Positions 6,792-14,723 of a stretch of 64,000 bases of DNA are shown in pieces (positions within the stretch are counted from its first letter, which is position 1; the number at the start of each line of letters is the position of its first letter). Source of the DNA: Bifidobacterium mongoliense DSM 21395. Lineage in GTDB: Bacteria > Actinomycetota > Actinomycetes > Actinomycetales > Bifidobacteriaceae. A program made the translations under genes and the position numbers. The DNA is taken from the NCBI RefSeq assembly GCF_000741285.1, contig NZ_JGZE01000013.1, positions 1 through 64,000 of the forward strand, in the 5' to 3' direction. Below the pieces are notes generated by a model. It made no database searches, was not told the origin of the DNA, and worked only from the letters and a program-made list of their open reading frames with translations.

Positions 6792-7655
6792 ATGTTGTTT
6801 GGTGAGTTTGTTGAAAGCATCTACTGGCATGACCGCGCCACGTTACGGGAGTGCACCCTTGTGGGGTACCGGTCCGCGTGGGAACGGCATATTGCCCCCC
6901 GGTGGGAGGCATGGGACCTGTCCGCCGCGTTTGACGTGCGTGAGGTGAGTGCCTGGCTACACGATTTCACGCAGGCTGGCGCGGCACGCAAGGCGTGGGC
7001 CGTGATGCGTGGCATGCTCAGGCGCGCCGTCGTGCTCGGGCACGCCGATTCAGCCATGACCGCGATTGAGCCGGAACTGCCCCATGCCGCCAGATACATG
7101 GCCATCACGCTTGACGCCGGACAGATAAGACGACTACTCAAGGGGTTTTACGGGCACGAGCTGGAGGCATGGCTGATCTGCTCGGTATGTCTGGGGTTAC
7201 GCAGGGAGGAGGCATGCGGGCTGGAGTGGGAGGATATCGACTACAGGAGTGGTATCGTCCACATTCGTCGTGGCGCGCAATGGGTTGCCGGACATGTGGT
7301 CGTCGACCGGCCGAAGACCGATCTGTCGCTGCGGGACGTGGTGCTGCCCAGGTTCGCGCTCGTGCGTTTACGGCAACTGCGCGGCACGGGGCAGGTGACG
7401 GGAGACCTCAACCCGCAGCAGGTCGCCCGACACTACCGCTCATGGTGCGAACGGCAGGGGCTGCCTTACGTGCCCGCGAAGAATCTGCGTCACTCCTGGG
7501 CCACGACCGCGCTGCAGGCGAAAGTCGATATCAGCGTCGTCGCCCGACAGCTCGGGCACTCGGACATCGCCACCACCGCCAGATACTACCTACGACCCGA
7601 CATCGCCATCCTGCGGGAGGCGCAACGCGACTGGGAGCATCTCATCGTCAAATAG
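6792..7655 (+). CDS. Tyrosine recombinase of the tail-fibre inversion cassette (Rin-type)
   Basis: 287 aa from ATG 6792; the GGGAGG at 6779-6784 decides this start. A core-binding domain (1-100) precedes the catalytic domain: Arg137 in CLGLRREEACGL, Lys175 in DRPKTD, Arg233 in NLRHSW, His256 in QLGHSD and Tyr265 in TTARYY. The first His of the usual H-x-x-R box is Lys230. The gene runs against its neighbours, lies between lysis genes and the receptor-binding protein, and is flanked by short inverted sites. Bifidobacterial prophages are known to carry a tyrosine-recombinase shufflon (Rin) that inverts receptor-binding protein ends, and this gene fits that role. It is distinct from the integrase at 40322. 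Confidence 0.85.
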   Translation: MLFGEFVESIYWHDRATLRECTLVGYRSAWERHIAPRWEAWDLSAAFDVREVSAWLHDFTQAGAARKAWAVMRGMLRRAVVLGHADSAMTAIEPELPHAARYMAITLDAGQIRRLLKGFYGHELEAWLICSVCLGLRREEACGLEWEDIDYRSGIVHIRRGAQWVAGHVVVDRPKTDLSLRDVVLPRFALVRLRQLRGTGQVTGDLNPQQVARHYRSWCERQGLPYVPAKNLRHSWATTALQAKVDISVVARQLGHSDIATTARYYLRPDIAILREAQRDWEHLIVK

Positions 7656-7657
7656 CA

Positions 7658-7669
7658 TTCCCAAACCCA
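7658..7669. repeat. Recombination-site-like repeat C (silent cassette end)
   Basis: TTCCCAAACCCA, the exact reverse complement of 8460-8471 inside the receptor-binding protein gene. The reading frame through both copies is the same (TCC CAA ACC CA-), so crossing over here keeps translation in frame. Confidence 0.8.
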
Positions 7670-8003
7670 GCCGAGTTGGATTGTGTGCAATGCGGCTATT
7701 GGATATTACAAACCAACGGCATCAGGGTCAATACAGGCATTATCGGTACGCAAACAACAGGGAATTGTGGAACTCATGGGGCGAATTACAGTCGGTGGAA
7801 CTGTGCAGATGAACAGCGACATGGGTGAGATGATCCCGAAAGCGTACCGTCCAACCGTGGTCACGATGATTCAATCGGATCAGACCAGTTATGGGCATAC
7901 CGGTCCAGCATTCTATGTTAGGCCTGACGGTCACATCGTCTGGGGCCCCCAACAGGACAATGCTACTGATGCCATATTCCATGGCATGTGGGTAGGCGCA
8001 TAA
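7659..8003 (+). CDS. Silent alternative C-terminus of the receptor-binding protein
   Basis: An open frame without its own ribosome binding site runs from repeat C to TAA at 8001-8003. It reads SQTQPSWIVCNAAIGYYKPT and ends with PAFYVRPDGHIVWGPQQDN-type beta-rich sequence. It lies tail to tail with the expressed C-terminus (stop at 8024-8026), 20 bp apart. Inversion between repeats C and D would join it in frame after GGAWVS of the fibre. It would then replace about 145 residues by about 113. It is a storage cassette, not a free gene. Confidence 0.8.
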   Translation, partial: SQTQPSWIVCNAAIGYYKPTASGSIQALSVRKQQGIVELMGRITVGGTVQMNSDMGEMIPKAYRPTVVTMIQSDQTSYGHTGPAFYVRPDGHIVWGPQQDNATDAIFHGMWVGA

Positions 8004-8023
8004 CCACTGCAGAAGGATATCGG

Positions 8024-9664
8024 TCAGTCGCCTATTCGGGTAATGGAGAGCAAGCAGCCGTTGGGCTGTATGACGGCCCCAGCAACGTCGCACGCGACGA
8101 TGAGATACACTCGCTGCCCTGCAGTGAGCGCGATAGGTACAGCAGGGTACACCGCCGTAATCCACGCACCGTCGAGACCAGGTCCGCCACCAACCTCCTT
8201 ACTCATGTACCGGTTGGACGAGGAGTAACCGTCCACGCCGATTGCCACATTGGCGTGATGAGATCCCCCCGACACTCCAGACACTTGTACCGCACCGCTC
8301 ACGAGATATGTTCCTGCATGGGCGACTTGTATGTAATTTGATCCTCGCGTGTACGCAGCTGAATCACCGGTCATGGTGTCCATCCGCACGCTTGTAGTGC
8401 CGTTTACCGTGCTTGAGCTTGATGTGGGCACTGCCACACACACGGCATCGTCCCATGTGTGGGTTTGGGAAACCCACGCGCCGCCACCATCGAATGCGTA
8501 CTCGATCCCACCGACGAAGGCCTTCGTCCCCTGACCACCGACGACTTGAGGTGCAGTGGGGAGAGATGCTAGATCATGTGCGAACCATGTACCGTTCACG
8601 TTTATCGCGTTGCTCGCGTCAAGAAGCATTTTCCCGCGAGCGGTTATCGACACATCGTACACTTTCGGATCCGGCTGATGATTCACGCTATCGACCAGGG
8701 TAGCGAATTGCATGAACTGACCAGACTGCCCGGTGTAGAGCCCGGTGTACACATAACCACTCTTGTCCGTGTCGTCAATGAATGTCAGACTCGAAAGTTC
8801 CGACCCGTCGTTGAGCAGTGCGACCTTCCCCGTATCACCAGACTGCGAGATACTGATACGTTTGCCCGATAGCGCGGTCTGCATACCACCGACCAGACTA
8901 GCCTTCCCGGTTGCCGCTTCGATCTGGAACGTGGTGTTGCCCGCGGCATCGTATGCTCTGATGCCCTTGGTGTCCATGACAACGCGAGCGCCAGACGATG
9001 CGGTTTGGAATTCCCCGGATGTGATGATCGCGGCCGCGAGTGATCCCACGTCAATGTCGTCGGCCTTGATTTTTCTGACGAGGAGCTTGTTCAGCAGGGC
9101 TTCGCTGGCTGTCACTTTGTCAGCCGTGACCGCGCCATTCGCCAGGCTGATGGTGCCTATGCTACCGGCGACGAGGATTTGCTGGGCCATGAGCACGTAG
9201 TTGGCGTACGCCGTCCCGTTCCACACTTTGATGCCGGTCACATTCTTGTTCGTGTCCAACTGGAACCACAGGTCACCCGCTACCAGACCGGTATGGGATG
9301 GTTCGCTCGCACTACTGAATATCTTGTTCTTCCCGTCAGCCGTGGTTTGCGCGGCGGTAGCGGCGGACTGAGCTTGCTTGGCCTTGTTGTATGCGGCCTT
9401 CGCTGCCTCGTACGAGCTGGACAGGCTCACGGGCGTATAGTCGAACATGCCATCCGAGAACACCGTCACGTCAACCGTGTATAGGCTGTTGGTGGCACCC
9501 TCCGTGTAGGTCGGTTCAGTAGTCACCCACGGGGATGGTGCCGGATACACGGTCGGTGCGGTAGGGGCCGACGCCGTACTAGCCTTCAGCTGGAAGTAGT
9601 GCGCCGTCGAAGCGACATCAGTAACCAGTGCCAGCGTCACATCATCGCGTGCTATTACCGTCAT
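8024..9664 (-). CDS. Tail receptor-binding protein / fibre with invertible C-terminus
   Basis: 546 aa. The N-terminal part (1-110) attaches to the tail tip. A helical AKAAYNKAKQAQSAATAAQT section (about 85-110) and gp58-like fibre repeats with ANGAVTADKVTASEALL follow (about 165-260). The C-terminal beta domain after about residue 400 is the host-binding part. The crossover site sits at the codons for AWVSQTH. It begins with an ATGA overlap with the upstream tail gene. Known role of the class: recognition of the cell-surface receptor. The last 145 residues can be exchanged by the cassette at 7659-8003, which should change receptor specificity. Confidence 0.85.
   Translation of the reverse strand: MTVIARDDVTLALVTDVASTAHYFQLKASTASAPTAPTVYPAPSPWVTTEPTYTEGATNSLYTVDVTVFSDGMFDYTPVSLSSSYEAAKAAYNKAKQAQSAATAAQTTADGKNKIFSSASEPSHTGLVAGDLWFQLDTNKNVTGIKVWNGTAYANYVLMAQQILVAGSIGTISLANGAVTADKVTASEALLNKLLVRKIKADDIDVGSLAAAIITSGEFQTASSGARVVMDTKGIRAYDAAGNTTFQIEAATGKASLVGGMQTALSGKRISISQSGDTGKVALLNDGSELSSLTFIDDTDKSGYVYTGLYTGQSGQFMQFATLVDSVNHQPDPKVYDVSITARGKMLLDASNAINVNGTWFAHDLASLPTAPQVVGGQGTKAFVGGIEYAFDGGGAWVSQTHTWDDAVCVAVPTSSSSTVNGTTSVRMDTMTGDSAAYTRGSNYIQVAHAGTYLVSGAVQVSGVSGGSHHANVAIGVDGYSSSNRYMSKEVGGGPGLDGAWITAVYPAVPIALTAGQRVYLIVACDVAGAVIQPNGCLLSITRIGD
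8459..8477. repeat. Recombination-site-like repeat D inside the receptor-binding gene
   Basis: Near-palindrome with 8-bp arms GTGGGTTT and AAACCCAC around GGG. The right and left halves match repeats A/B and C respectively. Short inverted arms around a small spacer are typical of tyrosine-recombinase crossover sites. Confidence 0.7.
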
Positions 9665-10704
9665 GCCGTCTCCAATTGTGCAGTGTACGACGCCTTCCCA
9701 CTCACGTCGCCAGCGTCAATCGTGTACGTGACACCGGAACCAACTGACGTACTGCCACCATCCTGATACCATTTGACGGTTCCCAGCGCGGTGAGTGCAG
9801 TACCCGTCACCTCGACACCAGCCTTATACACATGGGCCGTGAGCACGGTTTCAATACCCGTATTACGGAAAATAAAACCGTTGGATGAGGTGACCGTCAA
9901 CGTAATGGCATCGGCACCATCCGACCCATTCGTACCCGCGTAGGCAACAGAGTAGGCGGTAGTACTCGTCGAATCCGTGTAGGAGGTAACCGTCTTAGTC
10001 CACAAATACTGGCCGGCCGGAACACTCGGCACCGAAGTACCCCATGTGCCAGTCGGCGGCGTCGTACCCGACGTACCCACCTGGAAGGTGACCGCTGGCG
10101 TGCCACTAATGCCCTTACCATTGTTGCCAGCATCACCCTTGGCCCCCATCATGCCAACGGAGTAGGCGGTGGTCGTCGACGAATCCGTATACGTGGTGAC
10201 GGTACGCGTCCACAAATACTGGCTAGCCGAAACCGCTGGGATAGTCGCAGACCAAGTGCCCGTCGGCGCGGTGGTGCCACTCGCAGACGCCTGATACGTG
10301 ACAGCAGGCGTTCCACTAATCCCCTTACCACTGTTGCCGGTCGTGCCGGTGAATGCGATACCGAAACTGAAAATCTTATGGACCACGATATCGTCACCAA
10401 CATGCACGGGAATGTCCACATTGCCCGGAGCAGTAACCGATGAGGAAACCGCGATAGTCAGCGTGGGGGCAGTCGCATTCGAGTCTTTCGTAACCGTGAC
10501 GCCGCTGGGTGACACGACTTCCGACAGGGTTACTGAAGCAGGTATCTGAGTGGATCCTTGCAGGGCAATCACCTGCGTAGTGGTCGACCCGGCTTTCGCA
10601 GCGGTAGTCGTCCCCTGAAACGTGTATACCTCCGAGGAGAGAATGACGCTATACCCGTCGGTCAGATCGACAACAGTGGTTTGTGCGGATGCAATAACAG
10701 CCAT
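9661..10704 (-). CDS. Minor tail protein with two tandem collagen-like/beta repeats
   Basis: 347 aa from ATG 10704 (GAAAGAAG upstream). The N-terminal third is a beta-rich Thr/Val/Ser domain. Two copies of a module of about 68 aa follow, each starting GKGISGTPAVT and carrying YLWT-x-TVT-x-YTDS and TTAYSV, separated by GAKGDAGNN. The C-terminal domain is Ig-like (GTVKWYQDGGST). It lies between tail-tip proteins and the receptor-binding protein and is probably part of the baseplate or a fibre connector. The function is inferred from position. Confidence 0.7.
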   Translation of the reverse strand: MAVIASAQTTVVDLTDGYSVILSSEVYTFQGTTTAAKAGSTTTQVIALQGSTQIPASVTLSEVVSPSGVTVTKDSNATAPTLTIAVSSSVTAPGNVDIPVHVGDDIVVHKIFSFGIAFTGTTGNSGKGISGTPAVTYQASASGTTAPTGTWSATIPAVSASQYLWTRTVTTYTDSSTTTAYSVGMMGAKGDAGNNGKGISGTPAVTFQVGTSGTTPPTGTWGTSVPSVPAGQYLWTKTVTSYTDSTSTTAYSVAYAGTNGSDGADAITLTVTSSNGFIFRNTGIETVLTAHVYKAGVEVTGTALTALGTVKWYQDGGSTSVGSGVTYTIDAGDVSGKASYTAQLETA

Positions 10705-10732
10705 AATGACTTCTTTCACTTACTGACATGAT

Positions 10733-11767
10733 TTACGACATGACGTCCGCAGTGAACGTCACAGAAACGTCCACATTGTCGGGAGACAACGTGAGCGAGA
10801 ACCCATCGTCGGTGACCATGGGATCAGAATTGCTAATAATGACCGGCGTGCGTGCCGATCCGGTGAGCGCGGTCCATTGGATATACGCGCTGGATCCCAG
10901 CACGGCATGCAGCTCGTCCAACGTCGTCACCCGTCTCGCGCCGCACAACACTGTGAGCCGTAACGTGGTATCAATGTCATTGTTATGAAACGCGATCCCA
11001 CGCGTAGCATGAATATCGATCAGTATGGCACTGTTACCAGTGGTCCTGACCGGAGCCGAGGTTGTTGTGGTTTTATCCCCGTGCGTCGTCACGGTGCGCA
11101 TCCACGTGTACTGGTTTGCCAACGGTCTCGGGGTATCAGTACTCCAACCGGTATCGGGCGGATCAGTGTCACTGCCTGACACCGCATACTGGGGTACCAC
11201 ATTCTGAGCAGCCTGACCGGCCTGATTCAACGCGGTTTGCGCATCCTGCTGCGCCCTTTCCACGGTCTCCGGGTCTACAGCGGAGGCAACCGTCACCTGT
11301 ACCGGGTCGGAAGGCGTGGATGCGTTTGGTGTACTTTTCCCGGTGTCGTCATGCGCATCGTCATACGCAGTGGCGGTGATTATCACCACATCATCGGGTG
11401 TCAGGCTGGCTACGGTCAACGTGCCCGCCTTAGCTAACGAGCCGAGATCGATAGTCCTACCATCATCCGCCAGAGTGAATTGAACGTGCGAGAAGTCAGT
11501 TGGAATACCGCCATCTAACGTGCCATCCCACGTCACCCAGACCGCACCATTACGTGACGTGGCCGTGATGCCGATTGGTCTGCCGGGAGCGGTTGTGTCC
11601 CCCACCCACTGGGTCACGCCAGTGGGTGTGCCGCCACCGATAATGGTCTTGGAGCCGTCACCATTGCGATACACGTCGCCCACGCTGGGACGGGTAAGGT
11701 TCTGACCGGCGGAATCAACTGCCGCTGACAGAGCGCCGATCAAATCCGTCAGGTCAACGTGTTTCAT
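10733..11767 (-). CDS. Minor tail protein with fibronectin-like domain
   Basis: 344 aa from ATG 11767 (GGAAGAG upstream); a GTG two codons earlier is possible. A short N-terminal helix is followed by a fibronectin type III-like segment (GDTTAPGRPIGITATSRNG, about 55-165), a helix (AQQDAQTALNQAGQAAQN) and a beta domain. The PPDTGWSTDTPRPLANQYTW stretch resembles the YLWT modules of the next gene, so the two may share ancestry. Position after the Gp37-like gene points to the tail tip. Confidence 0.65.
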   Translation of the reverse strand: MKHVDLTDLIGALSAAVDSAGQNLTRPSVGDVYRNGDGSKTIIGGGTPTGVTQWVGDTTAPGRPIGITATSRNGAVWVTWDGTLDGGIPTDFSHVQFTLADDGRTIDLGSLAKAGTLTVASLTPDDVVIITATAYDDAHDDTGKSTPNASTPSDPVQVTVASAVDPETVERAQQDAQTALNQAGQAAQNVVPQYAVSGSDTDPPDTGWSTDTPRPLANQYTWMRTVTTHGDKTTTTSAPVRTTGNSAILIDIHATRGIAFHNNDIDTTLRLTVLCGARRVTTLDELHAVLGSSAYIQWTALTGSARTPVIISNSDPMVTDDGFSLTLSPDNVDVSVTFTADVMS

Positions 11768-11769
11768 GT

Positions 11770-12960
11770 TCACTCTTCCAAGATGTCGTAGCTGGTGGCG
11801 CTGACCACGTCCATGAGGGCCGTGGCGATGGGATTGCCTTTCTCGCCCGAAAGTCTCATGAAGCGCATGCGGTATGTGCGGGCGCGAGCGTTGTTCATGC
11901 TGGGTAGTCCAGCGATCGTGATGTCCGCGAGATCTCCCGGGCAGATCCTTGACACGGGGGTTACGCCGTGGACGGCGAGTCGTATCGTCAACTGGCCCTG
12001 CACGTCCTGCGAGACTTTGAGTTCGTTGTCCGCTAGGTTCTGGAGTTGCCCTTGGTCCTCAATGCTGGTGTCGGACACGGTCTTCTCGCGCATGAGTCTG
12101 TCGGATGGAATGCGTGGGGATTGCGCGACGGCGACGAGGGTCTGCTCGTCGCTGCCGCCGCCGGTCGCGTACACACGGTCGGCGAGGTTGTCGGCGTTAC
12201 GTTGGAAGCTGCACGAAAGCACGTCACCTCCCGGTGCGCCTTTCTTCCAGTCGAACGTCCAGATCCTCGGTTGCGTGAGTTGTGGGTGGCCCCAGGTGTA
12301 GTTCAGTCTGATCGTCCGGTCGTCGACCATGACCGGGCGGATGTCGATGTCCGGCCCGAGATTCGCGAGATTGTCGAGCAAATGTCCTGCGGTGATGTTT
12401 GCGAGGTTGAACCCGCGAACGTTGCGTTCATGGTCGTTGGTGTTTCCCGGCCTGTCGTTGTCAAATGAGATCGGGGGGAGCGCGTGGCCCTTCTGGGTTA
12501 CCGCGATGAGTTCGCGTTTGCCGATGGAGCCGAGGTCCACTCCGTTGATGGTGAGCACGGCATGAGCGATGGCTGTAGGGTCTCCTCGCATCTGATCTTG
12601 GACTGCTTGCTCGGGTATCACGTGTAGACGGTCGAGCATTGCGCGTATCGAGTTGAGTGTGATTTGGATGGTGTCGCCATCGTCGACGGTGTCGGATATC
12701 TCGGAGAGCACCTGCGGCACCCCGTCAAGACTGTAGAGCACCCCACGGTACCCAGGCATGAACAGTTGTTCGTAGTTCGTTTCGTCGTCGAACGCGTTCC
12801 ATGGCAGAGAGAGTGAGGTGATTCCGTCCTCGTTCATGTTCTGTCGCCGCGCGTTGATCTGGGAGTCCCGCAGTTGTCGGTCCCAGGAGAAATCCACGTC
12901 GGGCAGTTCCCGAAGTAGTCTGCCGGTCGTGAGGTCGACCAGGTCGAGACGTTCGCTCAT
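11770..12960 (-). CDS. Tail protein, Gp37/Siphovirus ReqiPepy6-like (tail hub/protease-type)
   Basis: 396 aa from ATG 12960, which overlaps the previous stop (ATGA) and has a purine-rich GGGGGTAG leader. RLDLVDLTTGRLLRELPDVDF at the start and the central NLANITAGHLLDNLANLG block match the large hub proteins of actinobacterial siphophages. These form the tail tip ring below the distal tail protein. No catalytic motif can be named with confidence. Confidence 0.75.
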   Translation of the reverse strand: MSERLDLVDLTTGRLLRELPDVDFSWDRQLRDSQINARRQNMNEDGITSLSLPWNAFDDETNYEQLFMPGYRGVLYSLDGVPQVLSEISDTVDDGDTIQITLNSIRAMLDRLHVIPEQAVQDQMRGDPTAIAHAVLTINGVDLGSIGKRELIAVTQKGHALPPISFDNDRPGNTNDHERNVRGFNLANITAGHLLDNLANLGPDIDIRPVMVDDRTIRLNYTWGHPQLTQPRIWTFDWKKGAPGGDVLSCSFQRNADNLADRVYATGGGSDEQTLVAVAQSPRIPSDRLMREKTVSDTSIEDQGQLQNLADNELKVSQDVQGQLTIRLAVHGVTPVSRICPGDLADITIAGLPSMNNARARTYRMRFMRLSGEKGNPIATALMDVVSATSYDILEE

Positions 12961-13847
12961 GCTGCTACCCCCCCATCTATGACTTCCACGTAGCGTAGCC
13001 CGCGCCATTGGAACTGCTGACGGTTGGTGTTCGGACTAATCTGCACGTCAATGTTGTGGGCCCTGCCACCGGATAGCGTTGTGCGGAACGACACCGGCTG
13101 GCGTGCCCATACCGAGAACACCGGGCATTCGTCGAGTCCATCGCTCACCGGCGTTCCATCGACCATGAGACGTGCATAGAAGCTTGATGGGGTATCTCCC
13201 TCGATGCTCGCGCGACTCACGAAGTTGACCGTCACGAGACGATCTGTTGGCAGATACGCGGTGGTGCAAGGGGCCTGTGGCCACCACTGTCCAGGGGTCC
13301 AGTTCTGTTTCTGCGACCCACTGTTCGACCCGTATCCCAGTTCCCCTAGGAGTGAGCCGTAGGGTATCGAGTATTGTATGTCTCCGTACGGGGTTGTCTC
13401 GCTGGTCGTGGTCATGCCCGCGGGCACCGTCTGCGACGCGAGTTTCACCGAGATCCCGGCCGGCGGTGCTGGCTCGGATGGTATTGAGGATGGGAGGCCC
13501 TGCACGACCATGAGCACCACGTCGTTGTCCGTGTCTCCGGTTCCCGGGTTGTGCTGCACCGCGTAGATCGAGTCGATGCGTGGCAGTGCGCTGTCCCCGG
13601 CCTTGGTGAGCACGGACGCCCCGTCCGTAATGGGGAATATCACGTTCCCGTCCGCAGCGGACGCCGATCCGACCGCTACGTTCGCCGGGTCATTCCCACG
13701 GCTCACCCGGTAAGACAGGCCGCTCGATGATGTTACGATGGCGCACCCACGCAGTACTCCTATCGAATACTCGGATGCGGTGATCAGACGATCATCCAGA
13801 GCGGTACGCCCCTTTCCCCCTGCACGGGGGATGCCCACACCTGTCAT
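12957..13847 (-). CDS. Minor tail protein, unknown
   Basis: 296 aa from ATG 13847; TGGAGGTC upstream fixes the start and leaves only 14 nt of overlap with the distal tail gene. It starts with a glycine-rich basic region, then carries ITASEYSIGVLRGCAIVTS, a pattern frequent in actinophage minor tail proteins, and a beta-rich C-terminal carbohydrate-binding-like domain (FYARLMVDGTPVSD). Likely part of the tail tip, possibly binding wall glycans. Confidence 0.65.
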   Translation of the reverse strand: MTGVGIPRAGGKGRTALDDRLITASEYSIGVLRGCAIVTSSSGLSYRVSRGNDPANVAVGSASAADGNVIFPITDGASVLTKAGDSALPRIDSIYAVQHNPGTGDTDNDVVLMVVQGLPSSIPSEPAPPAGISVKLASQTVPAGMTTTSETTPYGDIQYSIPYGSLLGELGYGSNSGSQKQNWTPGQWWPQAPCTTAYLPTDRLVTVNFVSRASIEGDTPSSFYARLMVDGTPVSDGLDECPVFSVWARQPVSFRTTLSGGRAHNIDVQISPNTNRQQFQWRGLRYVEVIDGGVAA

Positions 13848-13860
13848 TTTCCGACCTCCA

Positions 13861-14723
13861 TTACATGTATGTGTCATGCATGATGACGCGCATCATGCCG
13901 GTTGATAACTGCAGAGGGACGAGTGACACCCCTAGGGAACCGAATTTCGGGACCGTGAACCATTCGCGCCGTGAAAGCGGCGTGGAATACTCGGTGCCGA
14001 GAATCATGCATCGGTGATTGAACGTGTCGATCATGACCGGGGCGGCCGAGCTTACCCTGTCTGACCACTCCAAAATCGACCCGTCCGCCGCCTGCAGGCG
14101 AAAGCCGCCGGGAAAGTCGCCGATAGTAGTGAACGTGGGGTATGCGACGCTGTTACCCTCGTTCGTGAGAGTCGCGCTGTTCGATGCGGTCACACCGTCG
14201 TCGCCATATGAGATCGGGTAATCCACTCCTTCGGGTGAGCTGTAGTCGAAACCCGATCCAACGTCATAGGAGCCGGAAAGGTACCATTCGTGAGACTGGA
14301 ATGAGTATCTCCTAGGATCTGTGCAATGCAGGGTCGCACTGAACTTTCCCCCGCTCACGTTCCACGTGCGGGGCCAATCGAACGATACGACAGCCAGAGC
14401 CGTCATATCATCGCCGTCGACCACACGTACAGGCTGCACCGTGTCCTGCATACCACCCAAACGATTTGACAACGCGGCCAGAGCGGTCCGATCCATCCGC
14501 CCGAACACGAGTGAGGCATCCACGATCCTGTCGCCGCGACGGATATCAAGCCCGGTGATTGGAAAGGACCCATAGCCGGTAGCGCGCTCCTGGTATGCGG
14601 TCTTGTCATCAGGGGTATCACGCCATCCGCTGATGCCGTTCTGCTCGATACCACATCCATCAGGCTGATGCCATCACCGTCGAATCTCACATCACCGATA
14701 TAAAGTCGATCCACGTCAACCAT
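13861..14723 (-). pseudogene. Distal tail protein (Dit-like), frameshifted
   Basis: ATG 14723 (GAGGAGG upstream, overlapping the tape-measure stop) starts VDVDRLYIGDVRFDGDGISL, then the frame drifts into sequence without family features. The next frame carries the expected continuation: NGISGWRDTPDDKTAYQERA, then TGYGSFPITGLDIRRGDRIV, then the beta-sandwich domain to 13861. The break lies at about 14640-14690. Loss of four bases in a GATG repeat or one base near 14640 would explain it. Dit joins the tail tube to the tip and is essential in siphophages, so the lesion, if real, would block infectious particles. Confidence 0.75.
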
